In this document: piece by piece, positions 1 through 11,643 of the stretch
Layout: each line of letters starts with the position of its first letter
Numbering within the stretch: position 1 is the first letter of the stretch
Assembly (NCBI GenBank): GCA_013365365.1
Contig: JABVXU010000070.1
Location: forward strand, 1 to 64,000
DNA: 64,000 bases
Direction of reading: 5' to 3'
Origin: Cruorifilaria tuberocauda
Taxonomy: Eukaryota; Nematoda; Chromadorea; Rhabditida; Onchocercidae
Notes under the pieces: model-generated
Seen by the model: only the letters and a program-made list of their open reading frames with translations
What the model was told of the DNA's origin: nothing
The model's database searches: none
Translations under genes and position numbers: made by a program

Positions 1-541
1 TTCTTTCGGCGAAAGTGTTCGTTTATTCACCTAAACATGCTTTTTCAAGAGTAAATTATTATGGGTATGGTCACTGATTATTTCATATACTCATTGTTGA
101 ACTACAATAAAACAAAATAAACCTATTCCAAATGCATTCGGTTCCCAACGTGATAAAATTGCGGATGTATTTGTCTTTAAGGGTTCCATCAATCATTTCA
201 AGGCTGCTTTAGTAACCTAATGTAAATGCGTTATTGGTGTCCAACTTATTGTACAACCACCTAGCGATCTTATCTTAAAAATAAAAGGTGTTTATTGCTA
301 AATCTTTGCAATTTTTTGAATTTGAAGCAGTGCTTAACTATTGTTTCACTGTTTCTAGCTATTGATAGCGTAATTCGATTTTTACATTTAGATTTCGAAA
401 TCAAAATTTTTGACTTACAAAGCTTTGTAATTTGAAGTTATGAATGTTTTATGCGTACGTGCTTAAATTAAGCTGAATTTCAATAGAAGTAATAGAAGCA
501 AGCAATAGAAGTAGTAATTTGTTCTTAAATCTTTAGGAAGA
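1..541. other. Upstream non-coding stretch
   Basis: AT-rich sequence with no open frame I would defend. A CTTTAG acceptor-like site followed by GAAGA lies immediately before the first codon of the pseudogene at 542 and may be its trans-splice or cis-splice acceptor. Nothing else recognised. Confidence 0.5.
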
Positions 542-1513
542 ATGAGTGTTTCGAGTTTACAGATCACTCATATAATATTTGACTTAGGTGGACTGCTCGA
601 CTCAGAAACAATTTATACCGAAGTTAATACAGAACTGATGAAAAATTATGGTAGAAACTATACAATGGAGTTAAAGACGAAGACAGCTGGTATGAAAATG
701 GATGAAGCAATTCAAACGATGCTTGAACATGTATATCCTTTCTCTTCTTATCACTGATATTGTGGTAACCCGAATCTGTGCAATTTGGGATTCCTGTATT
801 TCTTGTTCAAACTGCATTGCATTTCGTTGTCATTAGTTTTTATGCGATGACAAAGTAAAGGAAAAAGATTAAGTCTTGCTATTCAAATTGTGTTTTCAGG
901 AACATGTGATTGATACGGTTAATTTGGAGAAGTATAAAGCGAAATATTTAGAGTTGCTAGGTAAACATCTGCCGGAAAGTCGTTAATTGCCTGACGCCAC
1001 GCAACTGGTGAAGCATTTCGCTAAACGTAAAATTCCAATACCAATATGCAGCGGATCGAATACTTTTGAATTCAGTGCGAGAATGAAAAATCAGAAGGAA
1101 TTATCCGGTCTCATTCCACTTCATGTAATCGTTTCGTGGATCTTTCCTGGCTTCGCAATCACTTTTGAATAACTTTTGCTAATATTTTAACAAATTCATA
1201 TCACGTTGTAGATATTTTATGCTGTACAGGTTCTTGTTGGTGATGACCCATTTGTTAAAAAAGGGAAACCGGCACCAGATGGATTTTTGGAAACAATGTG
1301 ACGGTTTGCAGTAAAACCGAAGAGTGCCGCGCATGTTTTGGTGTTTCAAGATAAATGGTGTTTCTGCTGCATTAGCAGCTGGAATGCATATTGTCATGGT
1401 ACCAGATTTGCGTTATTCAAATCCTCCTGAAAAATACAGACAAAATAACATTGGTATTAAATAGTTTGGAGGAATTTAAACCGGAAATGCTGGGCTTACC
1501 ACCGTATGTTTGA
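542..1513 (+). pseudogene. Decayed HAD phosphatase, paralogue of the next gene
   Basis: This is a broken tandem copy of the intact HAD phosphatase at 3077-4566. The same three exons can be followed: about 542-730, 900-1124 and 1230-1513, with GT and AG intron borders still present, so the copy arose as genomic DNA and not from mRNA. Damage: the catalytic loop reads DLGGLLDSE where the neighbour has DMDGLLIDTE, so the second catalytic Asp is lost and one codon is missing. Exon 2 has an in-frame TAA near 985. Exon 3 has a TGA near 1300, then a frameshift around 1350 after the VLVFQD motif. The tail still resembles the neighbour's C-terminus (GLPPY versus GLPAY). A truncated 71-codon frame remains at the 5' end, but I see no route to a working enzyme. 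Confidence 0.8.
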
Positions 1514-3076
1514 ATTTATGCGCGCTCGTAATGATGAGTGCAGAATATCGCTTAGGAAATAAATTCTGTGTAAGGTATTCTGCATTTTCTGTTTAATTTA
1601 AAAGCAAGATTTACTACGTTTTACTTGTACATCAAATCAGTAGAAGCCGCTGAAACTCGTCATATTGTTCAAATTACGAAAATTTTAGGAATAAAACACT
1701 TTTCGATAATTTGAGCATAACGTTTCTTCAATTTTATCCAAGTATATATCTCTGCAGTTAAAAACACTTATGCATATGCTAATGTAATCATTCTATATAC
1801 AAATGGAATATTGGAAATAGTTGCAGGTTAATAATTGCTGTAACTCGTTTCTTGTATGAATGTGGAGTTTGTAATCCTTGTGGATAACGCGTATTTGATG
1901 CTTAGAATATGGTCATATATCTAATCTCATTTCATATGACAACGTCATTGTAGTTATCGTTATGAACATTATGAAGTACTATCAGAATTTTTGCGATATT
2001 TTTTGGCGAAAAATTCATATATATCGAAAATTTGGTTTGAAAATTTCCTGATGTACATAAGAAGAAATGAAATCAGGATAAAGTCAAAAAGATGTTTTTC
2101 ATTATTCAACTATATTAGTGGTTTTTTGAACATCAAAAAGGATCAATTTTGGAAAATAATTTCATTTCAAGCTGTAGTTCGTATCGAAAGCATTGAAACA
2201 GCAAGTACTAGTAGCAGAAGCCAAGAAAAAGAGAATGAGGGATGAGGGAGAGAGATGTTTAGCCTACTATTGCCTCTTTCACTAATCTGTTTCAAGTTAG
2301 TGCGTAAGTGCAGGTCAGTGAACATGTTAGAAGAGAGCTGCTGCATTCTGCATGAATTGGCTCTTTTCGTGCAGTTGTAACCAAGCTGGCACTTTGGACG
2401 CAATATATCTAATTTCCGGTGTCCTGATCTTTATTTTTCGACTTCTGTAAAAATGAACAACGAACCTTGTGATGTGAGTTTTGAATTTACATTTTTTTAT
2501 CGTAGAATGTTTTCGCCGTAGTGATTTTTTCAGGTATAATTTAAAATCCAAAAATTAGTTATTAATTTCCCAATACAAATTAAACATTAGTTGATATTTA
2601 GCATTTTTTACAGATTTACGATAGTTCATTTTCAATGAGCAATTGCTAGAAGATTGGTGCTTGTGTTTACCTTGTGATGTAAGTTTCTGCTTAGAATGCA
2701 AAAACATAACTATTGTATAAATTAGTGTTATATTTTCTATGCTAACATTTGTACACTTTGATATTGATAGTCCGAATTTGCGACCGTGAAGCACACGAAA
2801 TTTAGTTCAATATATGCTAGTGTCTCGTTCTATCATTTCAGACAGACAGACATTTCAGATCAGACAGTTTCTGGATAAAAATGAATATATAAAAAGATTA
2901 TGCATTGTTTCGAAACTAGTCTTGGTGAACTGCAGTTATATTGTGCATATGAAAATATGGATAATATATTGATGTTGGCTGAGATAGAAGCAAAATTGCA
3001 CAGTGAGCAAATGCTAATTGTTATTAAAGGTATTGAAGTGACGTTTCATTTTAATCATTTTCTTTTTCAGGCTATA
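1514..3076. other. Spacer between the two HAD copies
   Basis: About 1.5 kb, AT-rich, with only short open frames that look like chance. A CAGACAGACAGACA run lies near 2840. A good acceptor (CTTTTTCAG) at 3062-3070 sits six bases before the ATG of the intact copy and probably marks its trans-splice site. Confidence 0.5.
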
Positions 3077-4566
3077 ATGAAGATTACACACGTAATTTTT
3101 GACATGGATGGTTTATTGATCGATACTGAAGTAGTATTCTCAAAAGTGAATCAGTATTTATTGTCGAAGTATGATAAAGAATTCACTTCTCATTTGAGAG
3201 GTTTAGTGACGGGAATGCCGAAGAAAGCCGCTGTAACATACATACTCGAACATGTTTGTTTTTTTTTATATTCTGTAATTATCGCAATGCAATGTTTTAT
3301 GCAGTAAGCGGAAATCCTATAAGTGAAAACACAGTATCATGTTCCCTTTTCCATCCATCCTCAAATAATTGCAAGTTTTTCGTCTTTCTACTTCAATTCC
3401 TTGTTCAAATTTATGTACTCTATTTAAGAAAACTTATTGTCAGAGATCCGTATACAATTATGTTACCACATTATTGAAATTACTAGAGTATTACTTTCAC
3501 TTGTATTCTTTATTGTATTCTTTAAAAATCTCCAAATTCCTGCACAAAATCAGTGAGGTATAAAAAATTTCACAAGACCATATCTGACTGATTGTTTAGT
3601 GAGATATGAAATAATTTTACAAGAAATTTTACAAGTCGGCTTAAAAGTTTTAGTTGCGTTTCACAATTGAACCTCATTCCTAGGAAAAACTGTCTGGAAA
3701 AGTTGATGTGGACGAGTATTGTAAAAAATACGATGAAATGGCCGAAGAAATGCTACCAAAATGTTCATTAATGCCTGGTGTGATGAAAGTTGTACGGCAT
3801 TTAAAAACTCACCATGTACCTATGGCTATATGCACTGGTTCGACCAGAAAAGAATTTGAGCTAAAAACTCGGTATCATAAAGAGCTACTTGATTTGATAT
3901 CTCTAAGAGTAAGTTTTTTATCATTAAAAGTATCTATCACATGAAGGTGAGTAATAAAACTGTATTTTTTTCATTATATTATGATATACGTCTGGAAAAA
4001 TTTTCCTCCATTCGACGATAACTAAGAAAGCAATGTTAATATGTGACACCATGAAAGCTGAAGATCCATTACATCAATCACATATTTACGATTTGAATCT
4101 TAGGATCAGTCTATATTTTTCTTACAAAAAATAGAGCTATGAGAGTAGGTGATCATGAATTTAATTTCAGAATGAGCATTTTCAGATCAAAGAATAAAAC
4201 ATATCAAAGTTTCACTGCTAAAAATCGCTGAAATTAAACGTAAGGGAAAGGAAATAATTTCGTTCATTTTTTCAGGTTTTGTCGGGTGATGATCCTGCTG
4301 TCAAAAGAGGAAAACCAGCTCCAGATCCCTTTCTAGTAACGATGGATAGGTTCGAACGAAAACCTGAGAAAGCTGAAAATGTCCTTGTCTTCGAAGATGC
4401 AACTAATGGAGTGTATGCAGCAATAGCAGCTGGCATGAACGTTGTTATGGTGCCAGATCTAACTTACATGAAGATTCCAGATGAACTACAAGATAAAATA
4501 ACTATGATGCTTAAAAGTTTGGAAGACTTCAAGCCAGAAAATGTGGGATTACCGGCGTATGACTGA
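3077..4566 (+). CDS. HAD-superfamily phosphatase (HDHD1/PUDP-like)
   Basis: Three exons: 3077-3253, 3684-3908 and 4276-4566, all phase 0, giving 230 residues, the normal size for HDHD1/GS1-like phosphatases. In mammals this family includes pseudouridine-5'-phosphatase, a soluble Mg-dependent phosphomonoesterase. All four HAD motifs are visible: DMDG with nucleophile D9 and acid/base D11, motif II CTGS around T110, motif III K147 in GKPAPDP, and motif IV E175-D176 in VFEDATNG. The helical cap lies between motifs I and II. I chose the ATG at 3077 because it follows a TTTTTCAG acceptor by six bases; the open frame extends further 5' without splicing, but that stretch has no HAD homology. A degenerate paralogue precedes it. 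The substrate cannot be read from the sequence. Confidence 0.88.
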
Positions 4567-5431
4567 GAAAGTAGTGAATAAATGTAGAAATTTTCGCTTT
4601 TTCTCAGCTTTTTCGTTTAACATTCTAAAATACATTGATAGTAGTATTTTAAATGCTGGCATTTTATTCCAAAAATTTATAAGATGTTAAATTTTTTTAG
4701 CATGTAGAGGTAGAATAATGGCGAAACTACTTCAGTTATCCGTACAATTTTCATAGAGTTTGGAAATGAGTCCTTCAGGAAATAGCAGCCATTGTCAAGT
4801 CGACTTTTTATTTATTTTTCAAATGTGATATTTATATTGTCTTTATTTATATTCGTGTTCGTATATTCGTATATTCGTCATTAAGAAAGTATTTCCGTTT
4901 CATCTTTATCATTTACGACGTCGTTAACACGACATTCATACTGATTACCCGTCTTGTTTTGATCCGTTTAGTAAAAATGTTATCCACGGTAACTGACTTT
5001 GTCTGCATTCTTTTTTCTGAACATTTGATTTCTAGTGATAATAAAATGAAGAGAGTAGAGGTAATATAATGCAAAGATTTGGCATTAATATAGAATATCA
5101 GCACTATGAAATGCCAGGTAAAATTTACGTTTTATCCGATATTGCAATGCGGAATACATTTTCTGATATTTACAGGTACGCATGTATTAGGGGATCGTTA
5201 ACTGTGAAAAGAAGTTTGAGGAGAATTTTATCAGTTAGGTCCACTGCGAAATTTTTTCAACTGAAGTTAACATACAATTATTTGTGAATGATATATAGCT
5301 TGGATTGAATTTCTAATTTAAGTTTCTCTTCTCGTTGGTTCTTTATTTTTACAATTTGGAAATTTTCAGCAAAGTTAGAAGTGACGAAATAATTGCAACT
5401 AGATTAATGTTTGGTCGAAGTCAGGTCTTAA
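4567..5431. other. Spacer, HAD phosphatase to ADAT2
   Basis: An AATAAA at about 4577 is a plausible poly(A) signal for the HAD gene. A short run of GTATATTC-like repeats lies around 4856-4880. A 72-codon open frame at 5069-5287 has no recognisable features and I treat it as chance. A TTTTCAG acceptor at about 5364-5370 probably serves the 5' end of ADAT2. Confidence 0.5.
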
Positions 5432-6049
5432 ATGGTTTTTTTATTGTGGAATGCCATGAATGTTGTACTGATGTCATCAAAGGAAGAACTTAAAAAAGAA
5501 GAAATTTATTTTCTGAATCGAGCGTTTGAAATAGCCTTGGATGCGATCCTTAATAATGAAGTACCTGTTGGTTGTGTTTTCGTTTTCGAAGGTCAGGAAG
5601 TAGCTTTTGGACGAAATGACGTAAATCGTACAAAGAACCCCACATATCATGCAGAAATGGTTGCTCTTGAGATGATGAAACAATGGTGTATAGATAACGG
5701 ACGTAAACTGGAAGACACAATGCGCTGCACAACTCTGTACATTACACTTGAACCATGTATCATGTGTGCATCAGCATTGTATCACTTGCATTTGAAAAAA
5801 ATCTTGTATGGTGCTGCGAATGAGCGTTTCGGTGGTTTACTTAGTGTTGGAACAAGGGAGAAGTATGGAACTGATCATTTCATTGAAATTATGCCGAATG
5901 TTAGTGTTGATAGGGCAGTGAAGTTGTTGAAAGAATTTTATGAAAAGCAGAATCCATTCTGTCCGGAAGAGAAACGAAAAATGAAGAAATCGAAAAATGC
6001 AGTAAACAACGATGACGGTTCTGATGGCATTGCTCTCTTGAATGTTTGA
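5432..6049 (+). CDS. ADAT2: tRNA-specific adenosine deaminase subunit ADAT2
   Basis: A single-exon frame of 205 codons. The protein is a cytidine/deoxycytidylate-type zinc deaminase matching ADAT2/TadA, the catalytic partner of ADAT3 that converts A34 to inosine in the anticodon wobble position of several tRNAs. Zinc and catalytic residues are present: H73-A-E75, and C109 and C112 in the PCIMC motif, numbering from the first Met. The NEVPVGCVFV segment and NERFGG near the C-terminal half are family hallmarks. The lysine-rich tail (KRKMKKSK) may bind tRNA. The start is uncertain: in-frame Met codons at 5432, 5456 and 5471 all precede the conserved core, and the last gives a start typical of the family. 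The absence of introns is unusual beside its neighbours but the frame is clean. Confidence 0.93.
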   Translation: MVFLLWNAMNVVLMSSKEELKKEEIYFLNRAFEIALDAILNNEVPVGCVFVFEGQEVAFGRNDVNRTKNPTYHAEMVALEMMKQWCIDNGRKLEDTMRCTTLYITLEPCIMCASALYHLHLKKILYGAANERFGGLLSVGTREKYGTDHFIEIMPNVSVDRAVKLLKEFYEKQNPFCPEEKRKMKKSKNAVNNDDGSDGIALLNV

Positions 6050-7331
6050 TTTTCATATTCAAGTTAATTGGGAATATTCATTTAATTTTTCTGTTATTAT
6101 TGTTTGTGATTTGTATTTTTGTTTGATTCATAGTCACGAATCAAACTACTTAGTTCTCTCTTCAGTTATTGTGAATCTTCTATCTGCAGTACCTATAATA
6201 CTTTTTATTGCTAAACTTCGTCGAATAAATCAGTTTTTTCAATTTACCAAGTCCAATAATTAGTAGAAATTAATTTTAGCAAGTTTCTTCATTTTTTAAG
6301 AAAAATTAGTTTCTGTTATTGCTATTTATATTGCATATTGTAAACTGGTTAGTAGTATGTATACATAATATATAGTTTTCCAGTCAGTAACTTGTTAGAT
6401 GTTTATTTTTTCAAATGCTGTTTCTATTTCTTATAAAATTCTTCATTGTGTATTTTATCGTTAGTAAGGAGTTTATTTCTTTTCATTTTGCTTGAAGAAG
6501 AATTTATTATTTGTTAAGCTATTCTTTTTTATTGTATCTTTTTGTGTGCAAGTGGGTCTTCATTGTTAAAAACTGAACACCTTTATGTATTTAAAAAGTA
6601 AAGACACAATAAAATTATCGTGAAATATACTTGAAGTATCGAAAAAGGGAAATTCATTTGAATCACTGTGGTTGAAGCGACAGATAATACCTTCATTTGT
6701 CTGCTTCTGCTCATTGCAGATCTGCATTTCCGCTCGATAGACAACATTTAAGCTATTATCCCAAGCGTCATTCCAAGAAAGGTTACCATAAGCTGTTTAG
6801 ATATTTGTATTTCGAGAATTTTAAAATCTTATCAGAATTGAAACTTTTCGCTCACTCACGAATATAACTTACGGTTTAGTGAAAGTGCTGGCAAATGATC
6901 AAACTGATAATTGCAGCCATTTCAAACTAGTAATGATACTTTATCTGTAATTAATTGATTGGAACATACGTAGTAAATCAGCTTTGTGCAGGCTCTTTTT
7001 TATGTAGGTATTATATATAATTGCAGTATATCATTAAACACTGATTGGTCACTGGTGGTTTTTGATGTCTCTTTGAGCAAACCGGTGCCATTATTCATGA
7101 TTTCTTAACTTTTCTGATTGTTGGTTTCTTTAATGTGCTAATTCATTCGTCATGAATTTGGGCATTTTCCAATTAAACTGACAGATTTTTCTGAACTGCG
7201 AAATAGGAAACTATTATTCGATTTATGTGTAAAATTTACTAAATTATATGTGTGTATTATTACCTTTTTACAAAATATCCCCGTAATAATATGAACGTGT
7301 TGTTTGGATCTGGAAGTTTAATGAATACAAA
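6050..7331. other. Intergenic region, ADAT2 to Rabex-5
   Basis: About 1.3 kb. AATAAA at about 6608 is a plausible ADAT2 poly(A) signal. No supported coding sequence. The first ATG of Rabex-5 at 7332 has no strong acceptor immediately upstream, so its promoter and 5' UTR must lie in this stretch. Confidence 0.5.
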
Positions 7332-10300
7332 ATGGACTACGCTGAAATAGAAAGCGATACTCAAAAATTCCAAAAATCATCATCTGATAAACGATTGAGG
7401 GTGCAAATTACGGAAGGAGATCTGGTAAGGTTCTTTAGCCGAAGCTAATGTTTTTATTTTCTTAATCTTATTTTTGTATGATGAAACCTGAGTTAAACAT
7501 TTCAGTGTTGCAATAGAACAATAGCAGTAATATTAATGATTAATATGGAATGTCATAAATTTAGCTCTTGAGATTCAGGCAAGCAAAATTCTACCTGTTC
7601 TTGTGGCTAAAAGTTAGATAATCAGTAGAAATGCAAAGAACATTTATTTCATTCAAATAAATATTTTAGTAGCATAAGAAAAATATGGCAATCACTTTTT
7701 GTAGCTTTGCGTCAATCAGTGCGGTTTCTACGGTACGCCACAATGGAAAGGGAGATGCTCAAAGTGTTGGCGAGTTTATCAAATGGAGGAAAAGAAAACA
7801 CAGTTTTATATTAAAAATAGGTTTGCACTAATGTTTTTTCGAAAATTTTGGAATTCCTTCTTTAACAGTTTTTTTCAAGAAGTTCAAAATGATTGAAAAT
7901 GATTCCTTCTTTAACACTTTTTTGAAGAAGTTCAAAATGAAATGATCATTTTGAACTTCAAAAAAATTTTCTAAAAATGTCATATTACATATGTTAGGAA
8001 AGAATACTCGAGGCAATAAATATCTATCCGAATTTAATTCACTTTTAATAAAATAAGGGAAAACTTTGTCTAAGTTTAAAGGAAGAAAATTCTTTTATTT
8101 TACAAATGTATTCATTTACTCTGACATTATGGTACTAATTTTTATAAAAAGCATTTATCATTGAATCATGATGTTGCTTCTTGTATTCTTTAAAAGAGAA
8201 TAAATAAAAGAGATTCTTTATTTTCTCTGTGATTCGCTTCAATTTTAATCGGCTGTTCTTATCATCATGAATTTAAAACTGCATAGATTTTTCAGAAGAG
8301 ACAACGCCTTAAAGAAGTATTTTTTATAGTTTAGTGTATGATTATATGCAGTTATTAAATATGTTGAAAATGCAGGGATATAATTTAATTAGATTTTTCA
8401 AATTAAAGTTGGAAAATTTTGACTCTTCTGCTTACAGAAGATATTATCATGACTTCTAAAAATCACTATAAAATCGTTTTTGTTTATTTAATTTTCCGCG
8501 AATTGAGTCTATAATTTTTTTTTATTTATAGAGAACTTGTAAGCTTCGAAAAATTTGAAGGACGTCGAAGACTATCAACAGAAAGTCGTTCACTTACGTT
8601 AAAGTCACTTCTTCGAAAATCACCATCAGTAATTACCAGTTCCTCTCAAGGTTGTCTTCTTTCATGTTATATTTAGCATTTTTTACAAGCTTGCAAAAAA
8701 TCAAGATTCTTTTACATGTTTTATTTTAGAAACAGTATATACTCCGTTACAATCTACACTGCCATCTCCAGTTACACCGATAAGGTATTTTATATCTTTT
8801 TTTCAATAGTACTGTTTAATTTGGGTTCTTTTCATATTAGTTATGCTTTATCTATTTACCTGGATTCTGCTCCTGTATTTTACTATCTTGAACTTATGAT
8901 GTGGAATTCATGATATTTTCTTCACTAATTTTCCCTTGCTGTTTTTTCAATAATCTTCTCTTGCTGCATATCAAAAAACCGTACGGTGAAAATTTTATTA
9001 ATTCTAAAGACAGAATTCAAAATTCATATGATTTCTTTTTACATCTTACTGAGGAAATAATTGATTTATTGCAATTGATTACAGGAAATAATTTATTACA
9101 ATTCTAATTTACTGAGGCATATGAATAATCAATTTCCAGGCATCGTCTTAGTGAAGAAAGCAGCTCTGCGTACGATCGTTTTCACGAGTTTCTTCAAAAT
9201 AATCTTCCTCAAGTAGCTGCTCATGAGATAGCTCAGCAAACACATCATGCCGTCGATAAAATTCTAGAAGTCATTTTTTATATTGTTACTCCTTACTCGG
9301 ATGAATAGTGGGTAAAGAGATAGGAATGCTTCAACCTTCAAAATAATTTGAAGTTTTATTGTTTATTTTATTTTGTGATCTATTGTCTACCATTCCTTAG
9401 AATTTCATTAGTTTATTTACCTAACATTCAAGTTAAGTTGATACTTTAATTTGAAATTGAATAATTTATTTGAATTCCAGCAACAAAACGTTAATATGGA
9501 CGACCTCTCTGGCATGGTGCAGCATTTCTATCAGGTGCTTGCGGATAAGATGCGTCACAGTCCTATTATGAATGGTAATTGTTTCGCCCTTGAAAACCTT
9601 AGAGAGTACCATAAATTACTGTCACTTGACAAAGCAGCATTTCATTTAAATTTCAGATTCAATGGTTAATGTGAGCGTTGAGGAAATAATGGCAGAGGTA
9701 GAACAATATATGTGTGTACGAGCCTATGGTACATTGTTCTGTGCTAGGTATGTTCTTTTGCTTTTTCTGGAAATGTCCTCATTTAAAATTGTGTCATTCC
9801 TAAAGTCTTTTATAATTACTGAATTTATTTTTTTGAATGCGGAATTATTTTAGGTTTTTTCTCATTACTTAAACTTTTGAATATTTTACTGCAAATATTT
9901 CTTCTAGAGCTGACGAAGAAACTGCGGATCTATGTTTGCAAGATAGAATACGGTCCTTAAATTGGGTTACAGCTGGCTTTTTGGAAACTAATCTTGATTT
10001 TAGTCAAGAATCAGTAAGTTACATTACTAAAATATTCATTATTTATTGACAAAAAATTGCAATTTGAAAATTTATTACTCGCAGGTTCGTGACAAATTAG
10101 ATGAAGCAATAACTGAGATTATTGATATGAATAGCTATCGAGGAGCAGCGGAAAAATTGCAGTGTTTGGTTCGGTGCTCTAAAATGATCTTCGAGGCACT
10201 TAAGGAAAGCCGCTCAGGTATGTTTTGGTGATCATTACTAACGCTCTGGAACTCGCTTTAAATTTCTTTATGTAACATTGTAATTGCTTTGAGCAATAGT

Positions 10301-11643
10301 ATTTGCTATGTTGAGGACGTTTTTAAATATCTGAATATTCGTTACTTATCAAAATAAGTTAAGATCAGGCTTTTAAATTCATCTTTTGCAGACTTTCATT
10401 AGGATTAATCATCCTTCACATAGCTCAAATATGCATGCGATTTATATCTGCTCTCAAATTATGAATTTTTTAACTTTGAGGTGCTCCAGCTGGTGCCGAT
10501 GAATATTTGCCAGTACTAATTTTTGTGATTCTAAAAGGTAATCCACCACTTATCCAGTCAAACGTCAAATTTGTCAGTCGATTTGCTCTACCGGCCAGAG
10601 TTTTAAGCGGCGAATCAGGTTTTTTGCTTTTCATCCTTTTCTCTGAAAGTTGTAGAATGACAACATAAAATCAGAATTGCATTCCCTTTTTTTGTGAATT
10701 ATCTCTCTGCAAGGTGGATATACTAAATTGTTATTTGGTAGCGGAAAATTTTGCTTCGTGAAGGTTATAAATGATGAATTCCACTGTTATTCTTCTAATA
10801 ATCTTTCTTTTTCAGGTTATTATTTTACGAATGTAAGTTGTGCGCTACAATTCGTACAAAATATGAATGCTGAAAGCTTAAAAATGCCAAGAGAAGAGTT
10901 TGAAGCGTATACTTCAGGACATCAAGTACCTCCATTGAACGCAATGAATATGGGATGTAACCAGGTGCTATATGCTTTCGTATTCAACGAAAAATAAGTC
11001 GTACACCTGATAAACACTTTAGAATCTTGTTTATTAATTAAAATTTCCAAGCTTTTAATATTAGTAACACAAATCAGTTTTTGGCAAAAATAATCGGACT
11101 GGATGTCTTAAACCTATCCGATCTGTTCTAATAACAATTATATTGCGTAAATAATTTTGTTTAGTCGATTCGAATTATGGAAAATTCTTTGATACAAGTA
11201 CGACAACTTCTGGAGAGGCAAAAAAATTTAAAAGGACAAATGGACGAGCTTGAATTACGTGTGAAAAGGTGATATGTGCTAGAAATTTTCGATCTCTTTT
11301 GCAGCTATGCTACTATTTGAAATTCTGAAAATTTTCTGTTTTGTAGTTGAGAATAAATTTAAACAAAATATCCTCATATTGCAGGGAAATAGTTGAATTA
11401 TCAGCAGAAGTAAACGAAATTCTTAATACCTATCCAACGGAAGACCTAAAGCATTTAATCAAACAGATTATAATTGAAGAAGAGGAACTGTTTGAAACTC
11501 CTCCAGTATCGTCGTTCATTTTGCTGAATCTTTCTCAAGAGCTTAACTTTATTAATTGCGGCAATGCAGATAATGAAGAACATGACGATCATGAAAAAGA
11601 TGCTATTACATCTCAATTATCATCCGTTCAAGATCTAACCTAG
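7332..11643 (+). CDS. rabx-5: Rabex-5, Rab5 guanine nucleotide exchange factor
   Basis: Thirteen exons join in phase to give 525 residues (human RABGEF1 is about 490): 7332-7424, 7705-7820, 8532-8650, 8730-8784, 9140-9269, 9481-9574, 9657-9747, 9908-10013, 10085-10217, 10490-10618, 10816-10964, 11165-11268, 11385-11643. Exon 2 encodes an A20-type zinc finger (C33, C37, C49, C52, then WR) that binds ubiquitin in homologues. Residues about 150-312 correspond to the helical bundle. The VPS9 catalytic domain follows, with the expected Asp in GADEYLPVL (D316) and Tyr in GYYFTN (about 357). Exons 12-13 form a charged coiled coil, then an acidic tail; in homologues this region binds Rabaptin-5. The role is activation of Rab5 on early endosomes. 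The weakest junction is the donor GTCATT after exon 5. Confidence 0.93.
7853..7959. repeat. Direct plus inverted repeat in Rabex-5 intron 2
   Basis: A unit of about 40 bases beginning ATTCCTTCTTTAAC occurs at 7853-7892 and again at 7902-7940 with a few differences. The second unit ends in a 14-base arm (7927-7940) that pairs perfectly with 7946-7959 across a five-base loop. Both lie inside the 711-base intron 2. Confidence 0.75.

Noticed and set aside
2900..3076. In-frame 5' extension of the HAD phosphatase
   Set aside because: The extension has no family homology and the TTTTTCAG site just before 3077 explains the true start better.
5069..5287. 72-codon frame upstream of ADAT2
   Set aside because: No motif, AT-driven composition, and it lies before the likely ADAT2 acceptor.
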